Shown one piece after another: positions 25,263-33,868 of a stretch of DNA of 64,000 bases. Position numbers and translations under genes: made by a program. Numbering within the stretch: position 1 is the first letter of the stretch; the number at the start of each line of letters is the position of its first letter. Under the pieces are notes generated by a model. The model had not been told where the DNA came from. It did not search any database and saw nothing but the letters and a program-made list of their open reading frames with translations. This stretch comes from Hyphomicrobiales bacterium (lineage in GTDB: Bacteria; Pseudomonadota; Alphaproteobacteria; Rhizobiales; Rhizobiaceae): assembly GCA_900469445.1 (NCBI GenBank), contig UBXM01000033.1:7732-71731 (forward strand), in the 5' to 3' direction.

Positions 25263-25277
25263 TCGGGCACATCGTCG

Positions 25278-25367
25278 TCATCTCTTTGCTTGGGAGCCTG
25301 CGTCCTGCTGCGGCAGGGCGCGAATAATCGGTGCCTGCGCCTTGACCTTTGGCCGGCTCTGGGTCAT
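25278..25367 (-). CDS. Possible 29-residue small protein antisense to the rbfA leader
   Basis: A short frame encodes a basic peptide (MTQSRPKVKAQAPIIRALPQ plus nine residues). Its ATG is preceded by AAGGGG at a 6-nt distance, which is better than chance. It runs opposite to rbfA in the 187-bp gap upstream of that gene. I know no family for it. It may be a real small ORF or a coincidence. Confidence 0.25.
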   Translation of the reverse strand: MTQSRPKVKAQAPIIRALPQQDAGSQAKR

Positions 25368-25449
25368 TTGACGCCCCTTGATTGAAAAGGCGCCAAAGGG
25401 TTTCACCCTGGCGGGACGAACCCCGGCGGCGTTAGCAAAGAGATTAAAC

Positions 25450-25857
25450 ATGGCAAAGGCTACATCTTCGGCGCCGTCCCAGCGCATGCTTCGCGTTGGC
25501 GAACAGGTTCGCGCCGCCATCACCCAGATCCTGCAGCGCGGCGAAGTGCGCGACGACCTGATCGAAAAGACCGTCATCTCCGTGTCGGAAGTGCGCATGT
25601 CGCCCGACCTGAAGATCGCGACCGCCTATGTGACGCCACTGGGCCAGCCCGATCATCAGGCGGTGATCGAGGCGCTCAACCGTCATGCGAAATTCATTCG
25701 CGGCCGGCTTGGCGGTCCGCTCAGACAGATGAAATACATGCCGGAAGTCCGCTTCCGCGATGACACGAGCTTCGACAACTACAAGAAGATCGACGAACTG
25801 CTCCGTTCGCCCGAGGTCCAGCGGGACCTTAGCGAGACGAAGAGCGACGACGAATAA
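25450..25857 (+). CDS. rbfA: RbfA ribosome-binding factor A
   Basis: The 135-residue protein assists late 30S maturation at the 5' end of 16S rRNA. Landmarks are SQRMLRVGEQVRAAITQIL near the N-terminus, VSEVRMSPDLKIATAYVTPL in the KH-like fold and RLGGPLRQMKYMPEVRFRDD near residue 100. The ATG at 25450 gives the canonical length. It starts the rbfA-truB pair (23-bp gap). In related genomes infB normally precedes rbfA; here a chemotaxis gene does. Confidence 0.95.
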   Translation: MAKATSSAPSQRMLRVGEQVRAAITQILQRGEVRDDLIEKTVISVSEVRMSPDLKIATAYVTPLGQPDHQAVIEALNRHAKFIRGRLGGPLRQMKYMPEVRFRDDTSFDNYKKIDELLRSPEVQRDLSETKSDDE

Positions 25858-25880
25858 CAAAACAGCCTTAAAGAGAACGC

Positions 25881-26810
25881 ATGTCCAAACCACGCAAACC
25901 CAAGGGCCGGGCGGTTTCCGGCTGGCTTATCCTCGACAAGCCGGTGGATTTCGGTTCGACCGAAGCCGTGTCCAAGATCAAGTGGCTGCTCAATGCCCAG
26001 AAGGCCGGTCATGCCGGCACGCTCGATCCGCTTGCCTCGGGCATGCTGCCGATCGCGCTTGGCGATGCGACGAAGACCGTGCCTTACGTCATGGACGGCC
26101 GCAAGATCTACGAATTCACCGTCACCTGGGGTGAAGAGCGCTCAACCGACGATCTGGAAGGCGAAGTGACGGCATCTTCCGACGTGCGCCCGGCCGAGCA
26201 GGCGATCCGCGATCTGCTTCCGAGTTATACCGGTGTCATCCAGCAGATTCCGCCACAGTTTTCCGCCATCAAGATTGCCGGCGAGCGCGCCTATGATCTC
26301 GCCCGCGAAGGCGAGACCGTCGAAATTCCCGCGCGCGAAGTCGAAATCTTCCGCCTGACGCTGTTGGGTGTCGGTGAAAACGAGGCGCATTTCGAGGTCG
26401 AATGCGGCAAGGGCACCTATGTGCGCTCGCTCGCTCGCGATTTCGGCCGCGAACTCGGCTGCTACGGCCATATCTCCAACCTGCGCCGGACCTTCGTTGC
26501 ACCCTTCGGCGAAGACAAGATGGTGCCGCTCGCCGATCTCGTGGCGCTGGAGACGATCGAGGATCGCGACGAACGCCTCGCAGCGCTCGATGCCTATCTG
26601 ATCGATACCGCCGAAGCCTTGTCCTCGCTACCGCATCTGCCGGTGACGGAAGAACAGGCGCATCGCATCAAGATGGGCAATCCGATCATTCTGCGCGGCC
26701 GCGATGTGCCGGTCGAAGAGCCGGAAGCCTATGCCACGGTACGCGGCCGCCTGATCGCCATCGGCGAGATCGGCCAGGGCGAATTCCGCCCGAAGCGGGT
26801 ATTCGGTTAA
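25881..26810 (+). CDS. truB: TruB tRNA pseudouridine-55 synthase
   Basis: The 309-residue enzyme converts U55 of the tRNA T-loop to pseudouridine. Catalytic Asp49 lies in GHAGTLDPLASGMLPIALG. The family KIYEFTVTWGEERSTDD and KGTYVRSLARDFG motifs are also visible. A C-terminal PUA-like segment (about 245-305) follows. It is part of the rbfA-truB-rpsO-pnp block conserved in alphaproteobacteria. Confidence 0.97.
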   Translation: MSKPRKPKGRAVSGWLILDKPVDFGSTEAVSKIKWLLNAQKAGHAGTLDPLASGMLPIALGDATKTVPYVMDGRKIYEFTVTWGEERSTDDLEGEVTASSDVRPAEQAIRDLLPSYTGVIQQIPPQFSAIKIAGERAYDLAREGETVEIPAREVEIFRLTLLGVGENEAHFEVECGKGTYVRSLARDFGRELGCYGHISNLRRTFVAPFGEDKMVPLADLVALETIEDRDERLAALDAYLIDTAEALSSLPHLPVTEEQAHRIKMGNPIILRGRDVPVEEPEAYATVRGRLIAIGEIGQGEFRPKRVFG

Positions 26811-27133
26811 GAATATCGTTGGGTTTGCGGCCGCCCCTCATCCGGCTGCCGCCACCTTCTCCCCGCAAGCGGGGCGAAGGACCCGCGACGCAGCGCTTCG
26901 GTCCCTCTTTGGCGCTGCTTGAGGCACGTCCCCTCGCCCCGCTTGCGGGGAGAGGGCTAGGGTGAGGGGCAATTGATAGGGCGACCTCGCTCCCGCCTCA
27001 CACCTCTTTCCTTTTGCCCGGAATTCGTCTATAGGCCGCGCAAGCTTTCGGTTTCCGAGGCTATTCACGGCCAAGGCTGGACGACATCCCGGCCTTTGGC
27101 GACCCGATTTCCTCTCAATATAAGGATCAGACG
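26811..27133. other. truB-rpsO intergenic region
   Basis: This 323-bp gap has no gene. Its first half is the palindromic repeat copy at 26834-26970. The second half holds the rpsO leader, ending with the ribosome-binding site AAGGATC before the ATG. No clear -35/-10 pair stands out. Confidence 0.5.
26834..26970. repeat. Rhizobial palindromic intergenic repeat, copy A
   Basis: The element begins CCCCTCATCCGGCTGCCGCC and ends GGGTGAGGGGC, with terminal arms that are complementary. Inside are two hairpins: CTTCTCCCCGCAAGCGGGG and CCCCGCTTGCGGGGAGAGGG. Two more copies of the same design occur in this window (54421-54576 and, reversed, 60882-61018). Size and double-hairpin layout are like the RIME-type mosaic elements of rhizobia. 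Confidence 0.85.
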
Positions 27134-27403
27134 ATGTCGATCACTGCAGAGCGCAAGACCGCACTCATCAAGGAATACGCAACCTTCGAAGGCGACACCG
27201 GTTCTCCGGAAGTCCAGGTTGCTATCCTGACCGAGCGGATCAACAACCTGACAGAACACTTCAAGGGCCACAAGAAGGACAACCACTCCCGTCGTGGCCT
27301 TCTGACCATGGTTTCGAGCCGTCGTTCGCTTCTTGACTACCTCAAGAAGAAGGACGAAGGCCGTTACACCAAGCTGATCACCAGCCTGGGCGTGCGCCGC
27401 TAA
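27134..27403 (+). CDS. rpsO: 30S ribosomal protein S15
   Basis: The 89-residue protein is of the standard length and has the S15 signature ITERINNLTEHFKGHKKDNH (with L for I here) followed by SRRGLLTMVSSRRSLLDYL. It binds 16S rRNA helices 20-22 early in 30S assembly. AAGGA lies 8 nt before the ATG. It precedes pnp as in most bacteria. Confidence 0.98.
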   Translation: MSITAERKTALIKEYATFEGDTGSPEVQVAILTERINNLTEHFKGHKKDNHSRRGLLTMVSSRRSLLDYLKKKDEGRYTKLITSLGVRR

Positions 27404-27410
27404 CAAGGTC

Positions 27411-27468
27411 CCGGCGGGCTCTTCTTCGGAAGGCTCGCCGGATCTCTATTTCGGCACCTTTCGGTGCC
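27411..27468 (+). terminator. Hairpins after rpsO
   Basis: CCGGCGGGCT pairs with GGCTCGCCGG (27411-27442) and is followed by a second small stem, GGCACC/GGTGCC (27453-27468). The T-run after the first stem is short (ATCTCTATTT). This may be a leaky terminator or an mRNA-processing site between rpsO and pnp. Confidence 0.45.
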
Positions 27469-27546
27469 AGACTGAGGCGGACCCGGATGGGCCGGTTTCG
27501 CCACCAAAACCAGACCTGTCATGGGGCAGGATTGCAGGATGCTTTT

Positions 27547-27572
27547 GACCGGAGCCGAAAACGGCTTCGGTC
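27547..27572 (+). promoter_or_regulatory. Stem-loop in the pnp leader
   Basis: GACCGGAGCCG and CGGCTTCGGTC form an 11-bp stem with one G-U pair and an AAAA loop, about 120 nt before the pnp start. In E. coli a leader stem cut by RNase III lets PNPase repress its own mRNA. This hairpin is a candidate for the same mechanism. Confidence 0.45.
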
Positions 27573-27693
27573 AGTTCGAAAAGCCTCTCGTTGTCTTGCC
27601 CGTGATGTGTCGCAATGACTGCGGTGGAATGTGTTGCCGCCCCTAAGCTGAAAGCCGGGGCGAGACGCCGTTTCCCGCGTTGAAGGACAATAT

Positions 27694-29829
27694 ATGTTCA
27701 ATACCCACTCCGTCGAAATCGAATGGGCCGGCCGTACGCTGAAGCTGGAAACGGGCAAGATCGCCCGCCAGGCTGACGGCGCGGTTCTCGCCACCTACGG
27801 CGAAACCGTCGTTCTCGCCACCGTCGTTTCGGCCAAGGCGCCGAAGCCGGGCCAGGACTTCTTCCCGCTGACCGTCAACTACCAGGAAAAGACCTATGCC
27901 GCCGGCAAGATCCCGGGTGGCTACTTCAAGCGCGAAGGCCGTCCGTCGGAAAACGAAACGCTGGTTTCGCGCCTGATCGACCGTCCGATCCGCCCGCTCT
28001 TCCCGGAAGGCTACAAGAACGACACCCAGGTTGTCGTCACCGTTGTTCAGCATGACCTCGAGAACAACCCGGACATCCTGTCCATGGTTGCAACCTCGGC
28101 AGCGCTGACGCTCTCCGGCGTTCCCTTCATGGGTCCGGTCGGCGGCGCACGCGTCGGTTACATCAACGGCGAATACGTCCTGAACCCGCATCTCGACGAG
28201 ATGGACGAGTCGGTTCTCGACCTCGTTGTTGCCGGTACCCAGGACGCTGTCCTGATGGTTGAATCGGAAGCCAAGGAACTCAACGAAGACGTCATGCTCG
28301 GCGCCGTCATGTTCGGCCATAAGGGCTTCCAGCCGGTTATCGACGCGATCATCAAGCTCGCCGAAGTTGCCGCCAAGGAACCGCGTGACTTCCAGCCGGA
28401 AGACCATTCCGAACTCGAAGCCGACATGCTGAAGCATTTCGAAGCCGAGCTTCGCGAAGGCTACAAGATCACCCAGAAGGCTGATCGTTACGCCGCCATC
28501 GACGCCGTCAAGGCCAAGGTCAAGGCACACTACTTCCCGGAAGGCGTAGAGCCGAAGTACACCGCCGAAGTCATCGGCGCGATCTTCAAGCACCTGCAGG
28601 CCAAGATCGTTCGCTGGAACATTCTCGACACCAAGAGCCGTATCGACGGCCGCGACCTGTCGACCGTTCGTGCGATCGTATCGGAAGTCGGCCTTCTGCC
28701 GCGCACCCACGGTTCTGCTCTCTTCACCCGCGGTGAAACGCAGGCGATCGTTGTTGCCACGCTCGGCACCGGCGAAGACGAACAGTATGTCGACAGCCTG
28801 ACGGGCATGTACAAGGAGCGCTTCCTGCTCCATTACAACTTCCCGCCCTACTCTGTTGGCGAAACCGGCCGCATGGGTTCCCCGGGCCGCCGCGAAATCG
28901 GTCACGGCAAGCTTGCATGGCGCGCTATCCGTCCGATGCTGCCTTCGGCTGAACAGTTCCCCTACACGCTGCGCGTCGTCTCCGAGATCACCGAGTCCAA
29001 CGGCTCGTCCTCGATGGCAACCGTCTGCGGCACCTCGCTCGCTCTGATGGATGCAGGCGTTCCGTTGGCTAAGCCGGTTGCCGGTATCGCCATGGGCCTG
29101 ATCCTCGAAGGCGACCGCTTTGCGGTTCTCTCCGACATCCTCGGCGACGAAGACCACCTCGGCGACATGGACTTCAAGGTTGCAGGTACTGCCGACGGCA
29201 TCACCTCGCTGCAGATGGACATCAAGATCGCCGGCATTACCGAAGAGATCATGAAGGTCGCTCTCGAGCAGGCTCAGGGCGGTCGCAAGCACATCCTCGG
29301 CGAAATGTCGAACGCGATCTCCGAAGGCCGTTCGCAGCTTGGCGAATTCGCTCCGCGCATCGAAGTGATGAACATCCCGGTCGACAAGATCCGTGAAGTC
29401 ATCGGTTCGGGCGGCAAGGTCATCCGCGAAATCGTCGAAAAGACCGGCGCCAAGATCAACATCGAAGACGACGGCACCGTGAAGATTGCATCTTCCTCGG
29501 GCAAGGAAATCGAAGCGGCCCGCAAGTGGATCCACTCGATCGTTGCCGAGCCGGAAGTCGGCGTGATCTACGAAGGCACCGTTGTGAAGACCGCCGATTT
29601 CGGCGCCTTCGTCAACTTCTTCGGCGCCCGCGACGGTCTGGTCCACATCTCGCAGCTCGCTTCCGAGCGCGTTGCCAAGACCTCTGACGTCGTCAAGGAA
29701 GGCGACAAGGTCTGGGTCAAGCTGATGGGCTTCGACGAGCGCGGCAAGGTTCGCCTGTCGATGAAGGTCGTAGACCAGGCCACCGGCGAGGAAATCAAGA
29801 AGGCCGACGGCGACGCAGCCGCCGAATAA
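27694..29829 (+). CDS. pnp: Polynucleotide phosphorylase
   Basis: The 711-residue enzyme degrades RNA phosphorolytically from the 3' end and is part of the RNA degradosome. Two RNase PH domains flank a helical linker: residues about 1-215 (FKREGRPSENETLVSRLIDR opening the first substrate site) and about 310-540 (FTRGETQAIVVATLGTGEDE; MAGIAMGL-like region). A KH domain (IREVIGSGGKVIREIVEKTG, about 563-582) and an S1 domain (about 620-690) follow. AAGGA precedes the ATG. Codon use is more strongly biased than in neighbours, as expected for a highly expressed gene. Confidence 0.98.
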   Translation: MFNTHSVEIEWAGRTLKLETGKIARQADGAVLATYGETVVLATVVSAKAPKPGQDFFPLTVNYQEKTYAAGKIPGGYFKREGRPSENETLVSRLIDRPIRPLFPEGYKNDTQVVVTVVQHDLENNPDILSMVATSAALTLSGVPFMGPVGGARVGYINGEYVLNPHLDEMDESVLDLVVAGTQDAVLMVESEAKELNEDVMLGAVMFGHKGFQPVIDAIIKLAEVAAKEPRDFQPEDHSELEADMLKHFEAELREGYKITQKADRYAAIDAVKAKVKAHYFPEGVEPKYTAEVIGAIFKHLQAKIVRWNILDTKSRIDGRDLSTVRAIVSEVGLLPRTHGSALFTRGETQAIVVATLGTGEDEQYVDSLTGMYKERFLLHYNFPPYSVGETGRMGSPGRREIGHGKLAWRAIRPMLPSAEQFPYTLRVVSEITESNGSSSMATVCGTSLALMDAGVPLAKPVAGIAMGLILEGDRFAVLSDILGDEDHLGDMDFKVAGTADGITSLQMDIKIAGITEEIMKVALEQAQGGRKHILGEMSNAISEGRSQLGEFAPRIEVMNIPVDKIREVIGSGGKVIREIVEKTGAKINIEDDGTVKIASSSGKEIEAARKWIHSIVAEPEVGVIYEGTVVKTADFGAFVNFFGARDGLVHISQLASERVAKTSDVVKEGDKVWVKLMGFDERGKVRLSMKVVDQATGEEIKKADGDAAAE

Positions 29830-29852
29830 GCTTTCGCTTGATTGAAATCAGG

Positions 29853-29886
29853 GGCGCGGAAGTTTCTTCTTCCGCGCCTTTTCTTT
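29853..29886 (+). terminator. Intrinsic terminator of pnp
   Basis: GGCGCGGAAG (29853-29862) pairs with CTTCCGCGCC (29869-29878) around TTTCTT, followed at once by TTTTCTTT. This is a textbook rho-independent terminator 24 bp after the pnp stop. Confidence 0.9.
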
Positions 29887-29926
29887 ATTCATAGATACGA
29901 AACACGATCCGCTAAGGTCCGAACCC

Positions 29927-30934
29927 ATGAGCCGCGACGCCCTGAAAACCCTCTTCCATCCCTTCGTTACCGATGCCGTGCCCATGCCCGGCGAAGGCGA
30001 GCGGGTGATCTTTCTCGGCGCCGAGGCCGGCAATGCGAGGCCGGAAGGCTTTGACGCGGAAATCACCTCTGTGCAGCCGTTCCGTCCGCTTTTCCGCTCC
30101 TTGCGTGAAAACGCCTTTCCGGAAGCCGAGGGCGAGGATTATGACGGCGCGCTGGTTCTGTGCGGCAAACATCGCGGCGACAACGAGAACCGCATCGCCG
30201 AGGCTCTGGCCCGCGTAAAAGTCGGTGGCCTGATCGTGGTTGCCGGCGGCAAGGAAGACGGCATTCAGCCGATCCGCACCATGCTGCTGAAACTCGGCAT
30301 CATTCTCGACTACGCGCCGAAATATCACGGGGTCGCCATCTGGTTCGCGCGGCCGGAAGATGCCAGCGATGCGATCAAGGCGCTGAAGAAGACCGCTGTG
30401 ACGGTCGAGGGACGCTTCCAGGCGGCTCCGGGCATGTTCAGCCATGATCGCGTCGATGCGGGCTCCGAGCTGCTCGCAGGCCGTTTTCCGACCGATTTCG
30501 ACGGCAATGTCGCCGACTTCGGCGCCGGCTGGGGGTATCTCTCTGTGATGCTCGCCGAAAAGTCGCCGCGGGTGAACCGCATCGACCTGTTCGAGGCCGA
30601 TTACCGGGCGCTCGAATTCGCCAAGCAGAACCTCGCCCATAACTGCCCGGATCTTCCGGCACGCTTCTTCTGGCAGGATCTTGGTGCAGAGCCGCCGAAG
30701 GAAAAATACGATCTCGTCATCATGAACCCGCCCTTCCACGAGGCGCAGGCCGCCGATCCGGAATTGGGCAGGACGATGATCCGCACGGCTGCAGCTTCGC
30801 TGAAGCAGGGCGGTCGCCTGATGATGGTCGCCAATCGCGGACTGCCTTACGAGCCGGTCCTTGCAGAGGCCTTCCGTGAATACGGCGAAACCTGCCGTAA
30901 CTCCAAGTTCAAGGTTATGTGGGGCAAGAAGTAA
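29927..30934 (+). CDS. RsmC-like class I SAM-dependent methyltransferase
   Basis: The 335-residue protein has two related halves, as in RsmC/RlmG 16S/23S rRNA guanine-N2 methyltransferases. The N-terminal half lacks a SAM motif. The C-terminal half has the SAM loop VADFGAGWGYLSVML (about 190) and the catalytic NPPFH (about 266-270), typical of base-modifying enzymes. 16S rRNA G1207 is the likely target. It lies between pnp and the fab block. Confidence 0.85.
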   Translation: MSRDALKTLFHPFVTDAVPMPGEGERVIFLGAEAGNARPEGFDAEITSVQPFRPLFRSLRENAFPEAEGEDYDGALVLCGKHRGDNENRIAEALARVKVGGLIVVAGGKEDGIQPIRTMLLKLGIILDYAPKYHGVAIWFARPEDASDAIKALKKTAVTVEGRFQAAPGMFSHDRVDAGSELLAGRFPTDFDGNVADFGAGWGYLSVMLAEKSPRVNRIDLFEADYRALEFAKQNLAHNCPDLPARFFWQDLGAEPPKEKYDLVIMNPPFHEAQAADPELGRTMIRTAAASLKQGGRLMMVANRGLPYEPVLAEAFREYGETCRNSKFKVMWGKK

Positions 30935-31031
30935 GCGCCTCCGAGTAACAGGCCGCCGGCTTCCCATTCATCGCTTGCCTGACACTGTGTTTGCAAACTA
31001 GAGTTGCATTTGGTGGTGTCGGGGCAAGCGA

Positions 31032-31670
31032 ATGAGACGGCGGATTTTGATCTTCGCAGCATGGCTGGCCGCAGTGAATGCGGCCTTTGCCGATTCAGCC
31101 CGTATCACATGGGAATGGTATAACGCTGCCGAGGTCCATCAGGGACGCAAGGCGGCAAGCCCTGCCGACCAGAGGCTTGCAGCGCATTATTTCAGGCTCG
31201 CCGCAGACAAGGGCAATGTCTCAGCCGCCTACAAGCTCGGTGAGATATACGAGAACGGCCAGGGGCTTGCCCCTGACGCTGTTCAGGCTTTTTCCTGGTA
31301 CATGAAGGCGGCGGCCCGAAACGACAAGCATGGCCAGCTAAAGGTCGGCTGGTGTTACCAGAAGGGGATTGCTGTCGCAGCCGATCCCGCAATCGCCGCC
31401 ATCTGGTATCGCGTCGCGGCCGAGAACGGCAATATCTGGGGTTATCACATGCTGGCCTTCATGCTCGCCGATGGCGAGGGCATGAAGAAGGACGAGGCAC
31501 TGGCCAGACGTTATCTCGAACTCAGCCTGCCGAAAACCAACGATCATTGGGCAAAATGGAAGTTGGCCCATCTGGTCGAGGCGGAAGATCCCGTGAGAGC
31601 CAAGGCGCTGCTGAAGGATGCTGCTGCGGCCGGCAATGCTCAGGCATCTGAAGACCTGAAGCGAAAGTGA
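31032..31670 (+). CDS. Secreted Sel1-repeat protein
   Basis: The 212-residue protein has a signal peptide (about 1-20, cleavage near AFA-DS) and four to five Sel1-like repeats of about 36 residues (LAAHYFRLAADKGNVSAAYK, LGEIYENGQGLAPDAVQAFS, IWYRVAAENGNIWGYHMLAF, ALARRYLELSLPKTND). Sel1 repeats form helical solenoids that bind other proteins. It has its own start with no overlap to neighbours. In relatives I would expect fabI near here. Confidence 0.82.
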   Translation: MRRRILIFAAWLAAVNAAFADSARITWEWYNAAEVHQGRKAASPADQRLAAHYFRLAADKGNVSAAYKLGEIYENGQGLAPDAVQAFSWYMKAAARNDKHGQLKVGWCYQKGIAVAADPAIAAIWYRVAAENGNIWGYHMLAFMLADGEGMKKDEALARRYLELSLPKTNDHWAKWKLAHLVEAEDPVRAKALLKDAAAAGNAQASEDLKRK

Positions 31671-31724
31671 AGCTCGGCGGCCTCGATTTCATGGTGGTGT
31701 GCACTGCCGAATATCCTTGAAACG

Positions 31725-31760
31725 CAAGACGGGTGCGCATCATGATGCGCACCCGTCTTG
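31725..31760. terminator. 36-bp perfect palindrome between convergent genes
   Basis: The left half is CAAGACGGGTGCGCATCA and the right half is its exact reverse complement, with no spacer. It lies between the 3' ends of the Sel1 gene and fabB and could terminate both. T-tracts are weak on both sides, so the terminator role is likely but not certain. Confidence 0.65.
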
Positions 31761-31790
31761 GATTGCTTGGAAAAGGCAGCCCCTTGCGGG

Positions 31791-33014
31791 TTAGCCGTTG
31801 TAGCGCTGGAACACGAGCGTTGCGTTGGTGCCGCCGAAACCGAACGAGTTCGACAGAACCGTGTCGATCTTGGCATTGTCGATGCGCTTGCGCACGATCG
31901 GCACGCCGTCGAATTCGGGGTCCAGGTTCTGGATGTGAGCGCTTTCGCCGATAAAGCCGGCCTGCATCATCAGAAGGCCGTAGATCGATTCCTGCACGCC
32001 GGCTGCACCCAGCGAATGGCCGGTCAGCGACTTGGTCGACTGGATATGCGGGATCTTGTCCTTGAAGACTTCGCGGATCGCGCCGATTTCCTTCGAGTCG
32101 CCGACAGGCGTCGAGGTGCCGTGGGTGTTGATGTAGTCGACTTCGCCCTTCACGGTGGAAAGTGCCTGACGCATGCAGCGGATCGCGCCTTCGCCCGACG
32201 GAGCGACCATGTCGTAACCGTCGGAGGTTGCGCCGTAACCGGTGATTTCGGCATAGATCTTTGCGCCGCGAGCCTTGGCATGTTCCAGTTCTTCTAGAAC
32301 CAGAACGCCTGCACCGCCGGCGATGACAAAACCGTCGCGGTCGGCGTCATAGGCGCGCGAGGCGTTGGCTGCGTTGTCATTATACTTCGAGGACATGGCG
32401 CCCATGGCGTCGAACAGGTTCGACATGGTCCAGTCGAGATCTTCGTGGCCGCCGGCGAACATGATGTCCTGCTTGCCCCACTGGATCATTTCAGCGGCAT
32501 TGCCGATGCAATGCGCCGACGTCGAGCATGCCGACGAGATAGAGTAGTTGACGCCGTGGATCTTGAACCAGGTGGCAAGCGTTGCCGATGCCGTGGAAGA
32601 CATCGCCTTCGGCACGGCAAACGGGCCGATGCGCTTCGGGCTGTTGTTCTTGATCGTGATATCGGCGGCTTCGATCAGCGTGCGGGTGGAAGGACCGCCC
32701 GAACCCATGATGATGCCGGCACGCTCGTTTTCGGCGTAGTCCTTTTCTTCCAGGCCGCTATCGGCCAGCGCCTGCTTCATCGCGACGTGGTTCCATGCAC
32801 CACCCTGGGACAGGAAGCGCATAGCGCGGCGATCGACGAGGTCCGTCGTGTCGATATTCGGCTTGCCCCAGACCTGGCACTTGAAGCCGTGCTCCGCGAA
32901 ATCCGGAGAGAAGGAGATGCCGGATTTCGCAGCCCTCAAGGATTCGGTGACTTCGCCTGCGTCGTTACCGATCGAGGACACGATACCGAGGCCCGTGACA
33001 ACTACCCGTCTCAT
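31791..33014 (-). CDS. fabB: 3-oxoacyl-ACP synthase I (FabB)
   Basis: The 407-residue condensing enzyme elongates unsaturated fatty acids after FabA. The catalytic triad is Cys163 (SACSTSAH), His298 (NTHGTSTPVGD) and His333 (TGHSLGAAG). It follows fabA by 44 bp on the same strand, the standard fabA-fabB pair. The usual third gene of this operon in relatives, fabI, is absent downstream. Confidence 0.96.
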   Translation of the reverse strand: MRRVVVTGLGIVSSIGNDAGEVTESLRAAKSGISFSPDFAEHGFKCQVWGKPNIDTTDLVDRRAMRFLSQGGAWNHVAMKQALADSGLEEKDYAENERAGIIMGSGGPSTRTLIEAADITIKNNSPKRIGPFAVPKAMSSTASATLATWFKIHGVNYSISSACSTSAHCIGNAAEMIQWGKQDIMFAGGHEDLDWTMSNLFDAMGAMSSKYNDNAANASRAYDADRDGFVIAGGAGVLVLEELEHAKARGAKIYAEITGYGATSDGYDMVAPSGEGAIRCMRQALSTVKGEVDYINTHGTSTPVGDSKEIGAIREVFKDKIPHIQSTKSLTGHSLGAAGVQESIYGLLMMQAGFIGESAHIQNLDPEFDGVPIVRKRIDNAKIDTVLSNSFGFGGTNATLVFQRYNG

Positions 33015-33058
33015 TTGTGTAACCCTTGTTGTTTCCGTCAGTTGGCCTTGAGTTTACC

Positions 33059-33574
33059 TCAGGCCGTCTTGTCCTTGGACAGGCCGACGCGAAGGTCGGT
33101 TGCCTGATAGATAGTTTCTCCGTCGGCCTTCAGCCAGCCGTCTGCGGTGCCGAGCACGAGCCGGCCCTTCATGACGCGCTTGAAGTCGATGCCGAATTCG
33201 AGAAGCTTGGTGGCCGGGCGGATCATGCCCTTGAATTTCACTTCGCCGGTCGAAAGCGCCATGCCGCGACCTTCTTCGCCCAGCCAGCCGAGGAAGAAGC
33301 CGGTCAGCTGCCACATGCCGTCAAGGCCGAGGCACCCCGGCATGATCGGGTTGCCTTCGAAATGGCAAGGGAAATACCAGTCATCCGGCTTCACGTCGTA
33401 TTCCGCGCGAATATAGCCCTTGTCGAAAGCGCCGCCGGTTTCGGAAATGTCGGTGATACGGTGGACCATCAGCATGGGCGGCAGCGGCAATTGCGCGTTA
33501 CCCGGTCCGAAGAGGTCACCGTGCGCGCAAGAGATGATTTCTTCGTAGCTGTAGCTGGACTGTCTGGTGGTCAT
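33059..33574 (-). CDS. fabA: 3-hydroxydecanoyl-ACP dehydratase/isomerase (FabA)
   Basis: The 171-residue enzyme makes and isomerises trans-2-decenoyl-ACP to start unsaturated fatty acid synthesis. Active-site His71 (FPCHFEGNP) and Asp85 (GLDGMWQL) match E. coli His70/Asp84. The ATG at 33574 gives the family length; a 28-codon longer frame has no support. It is divergent from irr. Confidence 0.97.
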   Translation of the reverse strand: MTTRQSSYSYEEIISCAHGDLFGPGNAQLPLPPMLMVHRITDISETGGAFDKGYIRAEYDVKPDDWYFPCHFEGNPIMPGCLGLDGMWQLTGFFLGWLGEEGRGMALSTGEVKFKGMIRPATKLLEFGIDFKRVMKGRLVLGTADGWLKADGETIYQATDLRVGLSKDKTA

Positions 33575-33868
33575 CGAATTCCGCATCCCCCTAATGGTCG
33601 CTAGGTCAGGTTGGCCGTAGCCTGAATTCAGGCCGACCATAATTGAAGCGTTCAACATTCCAAGCCCGGGGTATTTGGGCCTCGGAACGCCGTTTTGTCA
33701 CGTCCGCATATAGGAACCGAAGCGTGCAAACCAGAGGGACGGGCATAAATTCCGCATATTTGGAGTGCTGCGTGCGCATCCGACGCGGGAAACTGTTGAA
33801 ACTCAAGCCGCCAAAAGTTATATCCGGGACTTGAGAAGTATCGCGAGTTGCAGGAGCTCCAGGATAGA

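Noticed and set aside
27643..29646. Long open frame on the minus strand opposite pnp (667 codons)
   Set aside because: It is antisense to an unmistakable pnp gene. High GC and strong codon bias keep the opposite frame free of stops, and it shows no domain.
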